The position numbers and the translations under genes are program-made. Below, piece after piece: positions 1-9,263 of a stretch of DNA of 64,000 nt (position 1 is the stretch's first letter; each line of letters starts with the position of its first letter). Below the pieces are notes generated by a model. It worked only from the letters and a program-made list of their open reading frames with translations, did no database searches and was not told where the DNA came from. The stretch comes from Euborellia annulipes. Lineage: Eukaryota; Arthropoda; Insecta; Dermaptera; Anisolabididae. Location of the stretch: contig JAKCPI010014251.1 of NCBI GenBank assembly GCA_023213315.1, positions 1 to 64,000 of the forward strand, given 5' to 3'.

Positions 1-89
1 TCAATTTAAAGCATCAAGGAATTGAGCTAGGAGGTTGACATTTTATATTTGAGTTAGGCATCCCCCTAGGGGAGAAAAATATTTTTCTT
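1..89 (+). repeat. HT repeat, internal fragment
   Basis: This is the middle of the HT family, recognised by the block reading AAGCATCAAGGAATTGAGCT and GTTAGGCATCCCCCTAGGGG, which recurs in every full copy of the window. It begins outside the window and is broken at about 89 by a foldback element. Confidence 0.7.
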
Positions 90-296
90 CAGGAATGAAA
101 GTTAGAGAAAACGCAACCAGAATTTTTCTTAAAAAATATATTTCAACAGCTGACGTTTCGGCTTTGGTCAAAGCCATTCTCGGAGCTGTTACTGGTCATC
201 CGAGGATGGCTTTGACCAGGGCCGAAAGGTAAGCTGTTAAAATATATTTTTAAAGAAAAAATTCTGGTTGAGTTTTCTTCTAACTTTCATTCCTGA
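90..296. mobile_element. Foldback element with hammerhead-like cores
   Basis: The two halves are inverted copies of each other: CAGGAATGAAAGTTAGA at the left returns as TCTAACTTTCATTCCTG at the right, with arms of about 90 bp. Each arm carries a hammerhead-like module. On the minus strand (145-190) seven bases on each side (AACAGCT and AGCTGTT) pair perfectly around GAAACGTC, but the CTGANGA box has decayed to CCGAGAA. On the plus strand (200-236) it reads CCGAGGA. The element interrupts an HT copy, so it is younger than that copy. Both motifs look inactivated. Confidence 0.75.
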
Positions 297-330
297 TACA
301 AATTCCACCAGCCATAAAATACCCTTATAC

Positions 331-590
331 CAGCGTTTTCCAAACTGTGAGGCGCGGACTACTCTAAGGGGAGGGGCGAATATTGCCCATCAGGACCAAT
401 TTTCCAAATGATTGCTAATTTTAATATAAATAAGAATGAATTAAAAAAAATATTTTTATATAAATTTATATTTTTTAATATTAAAAATTTTCGTTTTTGT
501 ATTATTTTATAAAATTGGAGGGGGGGTGAGGCGTCATAAGATTAAATATTTTTAAGGGAGGCGTGGTAACATAAAGTTTGGAAACCACTG
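331..590. mobile_element. hAT-like MITE
   Basis: The ends are inverted: CAGCGTTTTCCAAACTGTGA at the left, and the reverse complement of the right end reads CAGTGGTTTCCAAACTTTAT. CAGTGGTTYYCAAACT is a common terminal motif of non-autonomous hAT elements. The interior is AT-rich and non-coding. A clean 8-bp target duplication is not visible, so an old copy is likely. A related right end occurs at 35,620-35,640. Confidence 0.5.
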
Positions 591-660
591 GTCTAAATGG
601 TTTCAATGCCGAAAAAACGCATTTTGAATTTTTTCGTATTTATTTTTAAATTATATTTTT

Positions 661-1353
661 ACTTTTTCTTACCTATAGGTGAATATGTAGCTCTATAGAC
701 TATATGTAGAAATAGAGAAAGTTTTTTTTTTTTTATTTGCGGGATAGTTAGAGAGAGAAAGGTATTGGATTTATGCCAAAAATTCGATGTCGAGATTTTG
801 ATGGATATACACGTTTTGAGGTCCCCCAAAAAGTGGTTTTCACAAGATGGTCTGTTTGTGAACAAAATATCTCGGGAACGAAAAGAGCTAGGAGGTTGGA
901 ATTTTATATCTGAGTTAGGCTTCCCCCTAAGAGATGAAAATAAGCTTTTGTACAAAATCGGTGAAAAAGTACTTGTACTTTACTGATGTATTTTTTTAAT
1001 TTTTTCCGATTTTCTCAAAATTTGCTGCAAGGATTTCTTTTAAAATTCATAAATGATCTATTTTTTAGATGCTCTTTTAAAAAGTATATCAGTAAAATTT
1101 TTTGTGGAAATCGTTTGAAGTACACTTTACTGATACTACTTTTTTTAATTTTTTTCGATTTTCTCAAAATTTGCTGCAAGGATTTTGTTTGAAATTCATA
1201 AATGATCTATTTTTTAGATGCTCTTTAAAAAGTATATCAGTGAAATTTTTCGTGATATTTGTTTGAAGCACACTTTTCTGATGTTGAAGCATTCGTAGCG
1301 TGTCCTTTTGAAATGAGAAAGTTGTGTGCTGTGCGACCAGTCACACCAGATTG
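661..1353 (+). mobile_element. HT element, with internal duplication
   Basis: Full-length member. The left end is the ACTTTTTCTTACC / GAGAAAGT stem, followed by the conserved ATTCGATGTCGAGATTTTGA block. The right end is AGTTGTGTGCTGTGCGACCA then GTCACACCAGATT. A segment of about 140 bp (TTTCTCAAAATTTGCTGCAA through TAGATGCTCTTT) occurs twice in tandem at about 1,010-1,100 and 1,155-1,235, which is specific to this copy. Short frames here are not conserved between copies and I do not consider them genes. Confidence 0.75.
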
Positions 1354-2100
1354 TTTTTTTTTTTGTTTCAAGTACGTCTATATTTTATAACTGAAAAAGT
1401 ATAACAATTGCGTAAAACTTTCCACTTTGTCTAAAGTGAGCATGGAGGTTATTTGTGCAAACGCTTATTGATACTCAATGTCACCCCTAGCGAGGGAAAT
1501 TAAGTTTTGAACCTCTGATCTTTTTAAACTTTGATAAAATAAAAAAAGAGGAATATTTTTTTTTTTTTTTTGGTTAGGCCTATTCATGAGATGGCATGCA
1601 TACACAGGCTTACGTTAAAGGGCAAGCCATGGCTGTGCATAAATACACACACACTCTCTCCCATTTCAATTTTGTATGTGTGTGGGTGTTAATCGATCCC
1701 ATTTACACGATTTTTTTTTGTTTTTTTTTTTTGTTAGTTAATATCACACGAATTACAAATGATGCTAGTCTATTTTCTGATAATCGCTCAACATTTTTGG
1801 ATAACGGACCCCTTATTATTATATTTAGATTTAAGCGTTCAAGAACTTTAATTAAAAAAAAAATTTTATTTTCTTCGAAAAATAAAGTATGTAATTTTAC
1901 ATACCGGTACATTTTTGTTATAAATTGTATTTTTTTCGAAAGCAGCTAGAGGATTTAGGTTTTTGCAAAAAATTTTAGTTTGTTTTTGTTTATGTAATTT
2001 GCTTCCTATACAATCGTAAAATCACAACGTACGTTAAAACACTATTAATTTATGTTAATTTTTTTACTTTCTCTTAACTATGTATATATGTAATATATAT
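1354..2100. other. AT-rich non-coding stretch
   Basis: Contains poly-T tracts and short TG/CA repeats near 1,645-1,690. No gene, tRNA or repeat family that I recognise. Confidence 0.5.
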
Positions 2101-2304
2101 AAAATCTGGTGTGACTGGCATAGCACACAACTTTCTCTTACCTTCGGTAATCGAAAGTTGTGTACTGTGCTTGTCACACCAGATTTTTTCGTGTCGAAAT
2201 ATATTTAGTTCCATCAAAATCTCGACATCGAATTTTTGACATGAATCCAATACTTTCTCTCTATATATATATTACATATATACATAGGTAAGAGAAAGTA
2301 AAAA
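2101..2304 (-). mobile_element. HT element, internally deleted (both ends only)
   Basis: The right-end hairpin (AAATCTGGTGTGACTGGC ... GTCACACCAGATTTT) is joined after about 110 bp directly to the left-end block (ATCAAAATCTCGACATCGAA ... GGTAAGAGAAAGTA). All of the roughly 450 bp interior is missing. This is the structure expected of a MITE-like deletion derivative, and it shows that the two ends are the conserved parts. Confidence 0.75.
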
Positions 2305-2531
2305 GCAGTATTACAACCTCCCACTCCCTGCAGTGGCGTCATTTTCACTTTTTCTTTAGGCGGGGGTAAACTTTTTTTTCTTAAAATTTACTTACAAATA
2401 GGTACTCGAAATTTGTCCAAAATATTTAATAAAAAAAAAAAAAAAAAAACACTTTTTTTCCCATTCACACCCACATTCTTTTCGGCAACTTAGGCCATTT
2501 AAGACTTTAAACGATACTAAAATACTCGTTA

Positions 2532-2942
2532 GATAATCCTCATTAAAAATAGAATTAATATCGAATATGAATGTCTAAATATATAAAGAGAAAATCATTT
2601 GTCTTTCTTCACATTACTTGATTGTATCTTGACTATGAAAATAGCAAAAAATTTTAACAACAAAAAACTCATTTATCATCATATTGTTACATTAGATAGA
2701 ATACGTAGTAGAACCTAACAACCACTATGTATACCAAAGAAGACTTAACTCTCTCCCACTAGAATGTGAGTCTCATCAATAATGAAAATTGTCATCTGTA
2801 TTGTATTATCAACATCCTTATATGTATTCTATTCTAGAGTTCACTGAGGATGGGCGAATAAATTTTGCCGAAACGTCTGGACATTCAAAGGGAATCGAGA
2901 GCGTTTTTATTTCTTGGTCTGCCTGCATTTACAAAATCTTTT
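2532..2942 (+). mobile_element. Hammerhead-bearing retroposon insertion with 15-bp TSD
   Basis: This 411-bp segment sits inside a SINE-1 copy and is flanked by the direct repeat CTAAAATACTCGTTA (2,517-2,531 and 2,943-2,957). It has no terminal inverted repeats and no tail longer than TCTTTT. About 60 bases from its 3-prime end it carries an intact hammerhead-like core. Target duplications of this length with no inverted ends fit target-primed retroposition. The known precedent is Penelope-like elements, whose terminal repeats carry hammerheads. No reverse transcriptase is present, so this would be a truncated or non-autonomous copy. Confidence 0.65.
2839..2882 (+). ncRNA. Hammerhead-like ribozyme motif (candidate)
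   Basis: CTGAGGA at 2,844-2,850 fits the CUGANGA box. One extra T follows, then GG...CC pair as a short stem II, GAAA is at 2,870-2,873 and CGTC at 2,874-2,877. The flanks GTTCA and TGGAC pair (one G-T) as stem I. The predicted cut is after the GTC. Stem III would be only A-U and C-G with no loop, so activity as a dimer is more plausible than as a monomer. The extra base before stem II differs from the textbook core. Confidence 0.5.
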
Positions 2943-3110
2943 CTAAAATACTCGTTATTCGTTAATATTGGAGGTGGGTTGCCATTTGTAATCCAAATAA
3001 AATCATGGGACTGCCTGGGATCCTAACCCCTCGACCCTTGGTATACAAGGCAGGCGCGCTACCAGCTACGCCAAGCCCGAGGTCTTGAAGATAATTTAAT
3101 TTAATTATTA

Positions 3111-3293
3111 GAAGGAGGATAAAAAGAGAGAGAGCAGTTTTATTTTCTTTATTAAACCCTGAGTGGTGACGTTTCGATCCTGTTTAGGGGCTTTTTAGCT
3201 CTGAGGATGGCCCTAAAGAAAACCGAAACGTCAGCATTGAGGGAATAATAAAAGAAAATATAACTAGCTGCTCTCTCTTTTTATCCTCCTTCT
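3111..3293. mobile_element. Foldback element with hammerhead-like core
   Basis: Arms: GAAGGAGGATAAAAAGAGAG at the left and its inverse CTCTCTTTTTATCCTCCTTC at the right. On the plus strand, CTGAGGA (3,201-3,207), an extra T, GG...CC, GAAA (3,225-3,228) and CGTC follow each other, with AGCT/AGC flanks that pair for three bases. The left arm keeps only the GAAACGTC half on the minus strand. Confidence 0.7.
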
Positions 3294-3529
3294 ACTACAT
3301 TAATTAACCAGCTATATTAAAAAAAAAAACTTCCAATATTAATTTAATTAATTGTTTAATTTTGTACAGTTTATATACTCGGGAAGATATATTTCGGAAT
3401 ATTTTATTTAGAATATAATATATCAAATTTTATAAAAATCAGAGCCCTTTCGGGAGGCAAATCTCCCCCCCCCCCCTCCCAAATGCTCCCGTGGCCGCGA
3501 TGTTTTTTATGTGTGTGTGTGTGTGTGAC

Positions 3530-4488
3530 TGTTTGTGTACAATTTAAAGCAAGAAAGAACTAAGCCTCGAGGTTGAAATTTTATATTTCACTTAGGCGCC
3601 CCTCTGAGGGGTGAAAATAAGCTTTTAATTAAAATCGGACAAAAAGTACTAGTACTTTACTGATGTATTTTTCAATTTTTACTTCTCTTACCTATGTATA
3701 TATGTAATATATATATAGAGAGAAAGTATTGGATTCATGTCAAAAATTCGATGTCGAGATTTTGATGGATCTTCACGTTTTGAGGTCCCCTGAATCCAAA
3801 AAAGTGGTTTTCGCGACATGGTCTGTCTGTGGGGGGTGGGTGTGTGGGTGTGTGGGTGTGTGTTCAATTTTAAGCATGAAGGAATTGAGCTACGAGGTTG
3901 AAATTTTATATTTAAGTTAAACACCCCCCGGGACCGCGAAAACAAGCTTTTAATCAAAATCGGCCAAAGAGTACTAGTACTTTACTGATGCACTTTTTCA
4001 GTTTTTTTCGATTTTCTCAAAATTTGCTCCAACGATTTCTTTTAAAATTCAAAAATCAATTGTTTTTTAGATTCTCAATAAAATGTATATTCTCATTTTG
4101 TGATTGAAATCTTCTGAAGACCACTTTAGTCTTGTACTCCATAGAAAAGATAGGAGAAATGGTTGCCATGGTAACAAAATATAAATATTTTGCCATACTT
4201 ATAAATTTTACATCTTGAAAATCGAATGAACCGTACTGTCGGAAACTAAATACATGTCGACACAAAAAATCTGGTGTGACAAGCACAGTACACAACTTTC
4301 GATTACCGAAGGTAAGAGAAAGTTGTGTGCTGTGCGCCAGTCACACCAGATTTTTTTTTGTTTTTCTCAAAATTCGCTCCAACGATTTTGATGAAAATTC
4401 ATAAATCAATTATTTTTTAGATGCTTTTTAAAATGTATATTCTCATTTTGTCCTTGAAATCTTTTGAAGCACACTTCACTTTTGTACT
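3530..4488 (+). mobile_element. HT element split by another HT element
   Basis: The first half (3,530-3,679) runs from the TGTGTG tract through GTACTAGTACTTTACTGATG and stops in TTTTTCAATTTTT. The second half resumes at 4,353 with TTTTCTCAAAATTCGCTCCA and continues to about 4,488. The break falls exactly where all other copies are continuous, so a younger HT copy at 3,680-4,352 has jumped into it. Confidence 0.75.
3680..4352 (+). mobile_element. HT element, full length, nested in an older HT copy
   Basis: Both ends are complete: the left stem ACTTCTCTTACC ... GAGAGAAAGTATTGG, and the right hairpin built from AAATCTGGTGTGACAAGC and its inverse near GTCACACCAGATTT. Length is about 673 bp. The interior holds the conserved GGTTGCCATGGTAACAAAAT block. 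The frames in it are not shared as proteins between copies. Confidence 0.8.
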
Positions 4489-4704
4489 TCTATACCGAAC
4501 GTCGCGGGTTCGGACCCCAGGCAGTCCGATGATTTTATTTAAGTATATCAAATAACAAAAAAAAAAAAAAGTTTTTCTGTATTTTCAATTCTAATATATC
4601 AGCGGAAACTAAATATATGTCGACACAAAAACTCTGGCGTGACATGCACAAAACAAAACTATCAATTACCAAAGGTAAGTAGGAAAGTTGTGTACTGTGA
4701 AACC
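4489..4704 (+). repeat. SINE-1 fragment followed by HT right end
   Basis: 4,489-4,550 is the B-box region and start of the body of SINE-1 (CGTCGCGGGTTCGGACCCCA, then CAGTCCGATGATTTTATTTA), followed by a run of 12 A. From about 4,587 the right-end hairpin of an HT copy follows (AACTAAATATATGTCGACAC ... AAGTTGTGTACTGTG). The two pieces share no intact borders. Confidence 0.6.
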
Positions 4705-4850
4705 AGCAGCTAAGGGCCGGTTTTTTCATCTTTGGGTAGAAAGAAAACCTATGTGTAGTGTGCAATGCAGAAACCCTCTTCCAGGGAATAAACTCTCTTC
4801 AGTATTAAAGGTTTTTTGAAGTTTTCTACTAAATAAAGACATAAAATATA

Positions 4851-5517
4851 AAAAATCTGGTGTGACTGGCGCACAGCACACAACTTTCTCTTACCTTCGG
4901 TATTCGAAAGTTGTGTTCTGTGCTTGTCACACCAGATTTGTTGTGTCGACATATATTTAGTTCCCGACAGTACGGAACATTGGAATTCAGATGTAAAATC
5001 TATAAGTATGGGAAAATATTTATATTTTGTTACCATGGCAACCATTTCTCCTATCTTTCCTATGAAATACAAGAGTAAAGTGGTCTTCAGAACATTTCAA
5101 TTGCAAAATGAGAATATACATTTTAAAGAGAATCTAAAAATTAATTGATTTTTGAATTTAAAAAAAAAATCGTCGGAGCAAATTTTGAGAAAATCGAAAA
5201 AAAACTGAAAAAGTACATCAGTAAAGTACTAGTACTCTTTGGCCGATTTTGATTAAAAGCTTATTTTTCCGGTCCCGGGGGGTGTTTAACTTAAATATAA
5301 AATTTCAACCTCCTAGCTCAATTCCTTCATGCTTAAAATTGAACACACACCCACCCACACACCCACAGAGAGACCATGTCGCGAAAACCATTTTGGATTC
5401 AGGGGACCTCAAAACGTGAAGATCCTTCAAAATCTCGACATCGAATTTTTTGACATGAATCCAATACTTTCTCTCTATATATATATTACATATATACATA
5501 GGTAAGAGAAAGTAAAA
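4851..5517 (-). mobile_element. HT element, full length
   Basis: A reference copy. The minus-strand right end is the near-perfect hairpin AAATCTGGTGTGACTGGC ... GTCACACCAGATTT with the inner stem ACTTTCTCTTACC / GGTATTCGAAAGT. The left end is GAAAGTATTGGATTCATGTC ... TATATAGAGAGAAAGT next to GGTAAGAGAAAGTA. The motif ACTTTCTCTTACC appears at both ends, facing the same way as terminal inverted repeats would. Confidence 0.8.
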
Positions 5518-5737
5518 AGCACTTTAACAGACACTTCACTAACTACCCAAACATGAAAAAACCGGCCCTAAGCCTGCCTAAGATGAGCGGTCTGAGTTGT
5601 TTATGTTATTTCTTCTTTAAATGAAGCGCCTTGTTTTTAGACAACGCAACCAAAGATGACGATCTGAATAACTGGTTGCCTATAGCTCTCTTCTGCCCTA
5701 ACTACGCTGACTCACCAACAATTTTCATTCATTTCAT

Positions 5738-5989
5738 TTTTTTTTTTAAGACTCACACTTTTTTCCCATTCTCACACACATACACACATTCTTTTCGGCA
5801 ACTTGGACGATTTAAGACTTTAAATGATACCCGTTATTTGTAAATATATCAATTGGAGGTCCAGGCATTCTTATTGTAGCCATATGACATCCAAATTACT
5901 AAATAAAATCATCGGAATGCCTGCGGTCCGAACCCGCGACGTTCGGTATAGAAGGCCAGCATCCCAGCCACTACACCAAGCCCGAGGGC
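5738..5989 (-). mobile_element. SINE-1 (tRNA-derived), full length
   Basis: Order on the minus strand: GCCCTCGGGCTTGGTGTAGT, GGTTCGGACC (B box), CAGGCATTCCGATGATTTTA, the palindrome around AAATNNNTTGGAT, GTCCAGGCATT-like block on plus, the CTTTTCGGCAACTTGGAC block, and a T run on plus that is the A-tail. About 250 bp. Confidence 0.8.
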
Positions 5990-6009
5990 ATAATATTTAT
6001 TTAATGTAA

Positions 6010-6420
6010 ACAAATCCTCAAGACCTGGAATATTGAATCTCAGCACAATAGCCCCCAGGCAACTCTACGAGGAGAGGGAGTTGCTGTGACCTCACGTTGT
6101 AAAGAAGTTCCCTCTCAGTGATGCATTCCTCGAAAGGAGTCGGTGCAGAGGGAGTCCCTCCTCAACTAGGACATCCTCCCTAGCATAGAAGAGGTGGGAT
6201 AAAAGGAACCAGAAATAAGGATTAGCTCGTTAGCTAGAAATGAAGACAGGAGGAGGAGTTAGAGATAGGAAATAATGTAATTTCACGGACTGCCAGCAGA
6301 TGGCTACGGCCAGAGGCCGTTTTGATCTGTGTGTGGTGCACGATGCGAATTGTAATATAATATTTGTAACTTTTGATTTTACTACGTATATGTAATATTG
6401 TCCCTTCCGTTTTTCTCTAT
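6010..6420 (+). repeat. Dispersed repeat D, copy 1
   Basis: A GC-richer block (GTGATGCATTCCTCGAAAGG, GAGGGAGTCCCTCCTCAACT, CAGCAGATGGCTACGGCC) that occurs inverted at 20,672-20,960. The two copies are about 80% alike by eye. Composition and the lack of coding frames would suit a solo LTR, but I see no TG...CA border with a target duplication, so the class is open. It contains CCAGCAGATGGCTACGG, close to a CTCF-type site. Confidence 0.5.
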
Positions 6421-6527
6421 CTAAATTGTCAATATCAATTAAAAAAAAAAAAAAAAAAATTATTTCCGGTTATGCCTCAGTGAACGCAACCATCCTTTAT
6501 TCTAAAATATTCAATGGATGAAGATCA

Positions 6528-6766
6528 CTTTTTTTTTAACACTCACACTTTTTTCTCATTCACACAGTCTTTTCGGCAACTCAGGCCATATAAGACTTTA
6601 ACGATAACCGTTATATATGATAATATCTATTGGGGGTCCAGGCATTCTTATTTAAGTCATTTGGTATCTAAATGACTTAAATGAAATCATCGGACTGCCT
6701 GGGGTCCGAACCCGCGACTTTTGGTATATGAGGTTAGCACGCTAACCTCTACACCACGCCCCGTGG
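6528..6766 (-). mobile_element. SINE-1 (tRNA-derived)
   Basis: Complete copy read from GGCCCACGGGGCGTGGTGTA on the minus strand to the T run at 6,528 on plus. The core palindrome AGTCATTTGGTATCTAAATG is intact. Confidence 0.75.
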
Positions 6767-7396
6767 GCCTCGCCTTTTCTTAATTATGAAAAGAAAATTT
6801 TTTTTTTTTTTTTTTTTTTTTAACACTCACACTTTTTTCTCATTCACACTCACACTCACACACACATTCACACAGTCTTTTCGGCAACTCAGGCCATTTA
6901 AGACTTTAGACGATAACCGTTATTGATAAATATACATATAGGGGTCCAGGCATTCTTATTTAAGCCATTTGGTATCCAATTGGCTTAAATAAAAATCATC
7001 GGACTGCCTGGGCTCCGAACCCGCGACGTTTGGTATATGAGGTTAGCTCGCTAACCTCTACGCCATGCCCCGAGGGTGAAAATTATTATTACTACGTATC
7101 CCAATCCAGTGCCTGCTTGTGGATTTGTTTACATTCATGGAATACACAAATGAAAAGAATACAAAAATATTCCTCTGTACATTTCCTATGGGAGAAATCG
7201 TAACTTTTAGGAATTAATAACTCAAAAAGTTATATAATTTGATATTTCTTCTTCTCCCCCAAAAAAATGGGGGGGGGGCCCCCCGGGGGGCCACCCACCA
7301 CCCACCATTTACCCCACAAATATAAAAAAATATTAAAATATAAAATTAATTTTTTTTTATTAATCAAAAAGTTATAGGAATTTTGGGACCTGAGTA
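6767..7396 (-). mobile_element. Helitron fragment (non-autonomous), broken by SINE-1
   Basis: Matches the inner part of the complete Helitron at 7,948-8,530: CTCGCCTTTTCTTAATTATG, then (after the SINE) CCAATCCAGTGCCTG, TTTCCTATGGGAGAAATCGT and AATTAATAACTCAAAAAGTT. It is interrupted by the SINE-1 at 6,797-7,076, with GAAAATT on both sides as the target duplication, and is cut at 7,396 by an HT element. A G/C homopolymer block lies at 7,267-7,295. Its terminal TC and CTAG are missing. Confidence 0.6.
6797..7076 (-). mobile_element. SINE-1 inserted in Helitron
   Basis: Full copy with a long A-tail (T run 6,797-6,820). The flanking GAAAATT duplication and the uninterrupted version of the same site at 33,105-33,120 show that it landed in a Helitron. 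Confidence 0.8.
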
Positions 7397-7812
7397 TTTT
7401 TACTTTTTCTTACCCTATATATGAAATATATAGAAATTATTGGATTCGTGTCAAAAATTCGATGTCGAGATTTTGATGGAACTTCACGTTTTAAGGTCCC
7501 CTGAGTCCAATAATGTGGTTTTTGCGACATGGTCTGTCTGTGTGTCCTTTTGTCTGTCTGAATTCACTTTAAAGCAAGAAGATAATTTTATATTTAAGTT
7601 AGGAATTCCCCTGGGACGTAACAGGAAGCTTTTTTACAAAATCGGCCAAAGAGTACTAGAACTTTACTGATGTTCTTTTTCAATTTTCTTTCCGTTTTTT
7701 TTCGATTGTGTCAAAATCCGCTCCAACGATTTAGTTTAGAATTCATAAGTCAACTATTTTTTAGATGCTCTTATGCTCTTTAAAAAGTATAACAGTGAAA
7801 TTCTTCAGAGTG
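7397..7812 (+). mobile_element. HT element, 3-prime truncated
   Basis: Left-end stem at 7,397 (ACTTTTTCTTACCC), ATTCGATGTCGAGATTTTGA and GTACTAGAACTTTACTGATG are present. The copy stops at about 7,812 before the right hairpin. Confidence 0.65.
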
Positions 7813-7947
7813 TAAATAATTGAAAATGATATTCCACAACTCATTTAAACATACATTATATCGAAAATTAATAATTTATTAAATATGTACATTTTCAGAA
7901 TTTTCTTTTATTTAAAATAAGTTTTTTTTTCATATTTTGGTGCAAAA

Positions 7948-8530
7948 TCTATATATAATAATTGCGGTGTGTCCGTCTGCCTGTCTGTCGTCTGTCACGC
8001 TCTGTTTGGCCTACTTCCCGTTGGAATTTTGAAATGAAATTTTGCAGTCTTATAAAGGACCTTATCGGAGGTCCAGGAAAAATACTCGGGTCCTGAAATT
8101 CCTATAACTTTTTGAGTTATTAATTCTTAAAGTTACGATTTCTCCCATAGGAAATGTATAGAGAAATATTTATGTATTCTTTTCATTTGTGTATTCCATG
8201 AATGTAAACAAATCCTCAAGCAGGCACTGAATTGGAATGGAATAATAATAATTTTCTTTTCATTATTAAGAAGAAAAGCCAATTGGATACCAAATGGCTT
8301 AAATAAGAATGCTAGGACCCCATATATGTATATTTTGAATCAATAACGTTTATCGTAAATGTCTTACATGGCCTGAGTTGCCGATAAGACAGTGTGAATG
8401 TGTGTGTGAGGGTGAGTGTGAATGAGAAGAAGAAAAGGCGAGAGTCCGCCGCAGGCGGGACGGAGCCAGCTGGAGGGAATCCAGGGGTGCGAAGCCCCCG
8501 GCTAGGTGCGAAGCCTGGCGGAGCGGCTAG
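7948..8530 (+). mobile_element. Non-autonomous Helitron, complete ends
   Basis: Begins with TCTATATATAATAATTG and ends with a GC-rich stem (GAAGCCCCCGGCTAGGTGCG) and CTAG at 8,527-8,530. It lies between A and T, as Helitrons do, with no target duplication or terminal inverted repeats. The 5-prime TCTATATATAA with GTCCGTCTGTC and the 3-prime hairpin plus CTAG are established Helitron hallmarks. No Rep/helicase is encoded. A truncated SINE-1 sits inside. Confidence 0.7.
8279..8427 (+). mobile_element. SINE-1, 5-prime truncated, inside Helitron
   Basis: Starts in the body palindrome (CCAATTGGATACCAAATGG) and ends at GAATGAG. It is flanked by the perfect 10-bp repeat AGAAGAAAAG (8,269-8,278 and 8,428-8,437). 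The tRNA head is missing, as expected of incomplete reverse transcription. Confidence 0.75.
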
Positions 8531-9263
8531 TTAATTAAAATACATTTATCTGGACTACTATTAGTCATATTCCGCGACGCTGCCCGCCAGGGCCTAGCGT
8601 GGTAGGGTTGCTGAAGGCGATTAGTTTATATTTAGATATAACTTGCTTATCAAAATTCACTCTGAATATAAACAACGCAAAAAGAAAAGTAAAAAAACAC
8701 AACATTATTTAGAGATGAATAGACTATTATACAAAAATTTCACCTTTTGTTTTTGTGCAAAAATTTTTAATTACTGAACTTTTAAAGAGTTTTGTTAATT
8801 CAATTGAATGGAAAGGCAAAAAAAAAATAAATTGAATTCCACTCCCTCTTTCTTGTAACTGTCAGATTAATTTATCAAATCCAAACATCCCCTCTCTCAC
8901 CGATGTTAAATAATAAAAAAGAATTTGTTGGAAACTTTGTATAAGTTACCTCTCTCTTGTTTTCCAACTGAATAAAAACAATAGACGCCTCATAAAGTCA
9001 ATATTATTAGACTCCTAGGAGAGAGAGAATAACAATCGTTTGTTTATTGTTGCTGATAATATTGTTAGCTTGTGAATTGCTCAAGGGCTTGGCAGCAAAA
9101 AGAAAACAACATGAGCGAGTCACGTTAATAATAATAATAATAATCGTAGTATGTTTACACTCGGGCAAATACTTGTACGTTTGAAAGAAAAAATATTTGC
9201 CTCCTTTTTAATAAAGAAATGGAAAACTTGGAATTTTAATTCCTTTCTAAAAAAAAAAAAAAA
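8531..9263. other. Unique AT-rich sequence, no gene recognised
   Basis: No repeat family found here occurs in this stretch. It includes a (TAA)n tract at 9,127-9,145 and a T-to-A run at 9,250-9,265. Confidence 0.5.

Larger units (their letters stand above)
2427..3083 (-). mobile_element. SINE-1 (tRNA-derived), interrupted by a 411-bp insertion
   Basis: Read on the minus strand the head is tRNA-like: GGCTTGGCGTAGCTGGTAGC is an A box and GGTTAGGATCCC a B box, followed by the family body CAGGCAGTCC, CTTTTCGGCAAC (on plus) and an A-tail (T/A run at 2,427-2,448). The SINE was split at 2,531 by an element at 2,532-2,942, flanked by a perfect 15-bp duplication. Confidence 0.8.

Noticed and set aside
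2101..2190. CRISPR-like repeats or bacterial terminators from the many hairpins
   Set aside because: The DNA is clearly from an animal genome, hairpins are element ends, and spacing is irregular.
4056..5148. Open frames of 60-110 codons that recur with similar peptides across HT copies (for example around 4,056-4,295, 17,358-17,597, 26,601-26,882, 40,276-40,512)
   Set aside because: They repeat because the DNA repeats. Frames start and stop at different points, run on both strands and have no domain or codon constraint.
7260..7295. G/C homopolymer blocks (also 42,940-42,990, 55,526)
   Set aside because: Could be G-quadruplex-prone, but they look like expanded or mis-assembled homopolymers and carry no other signal.
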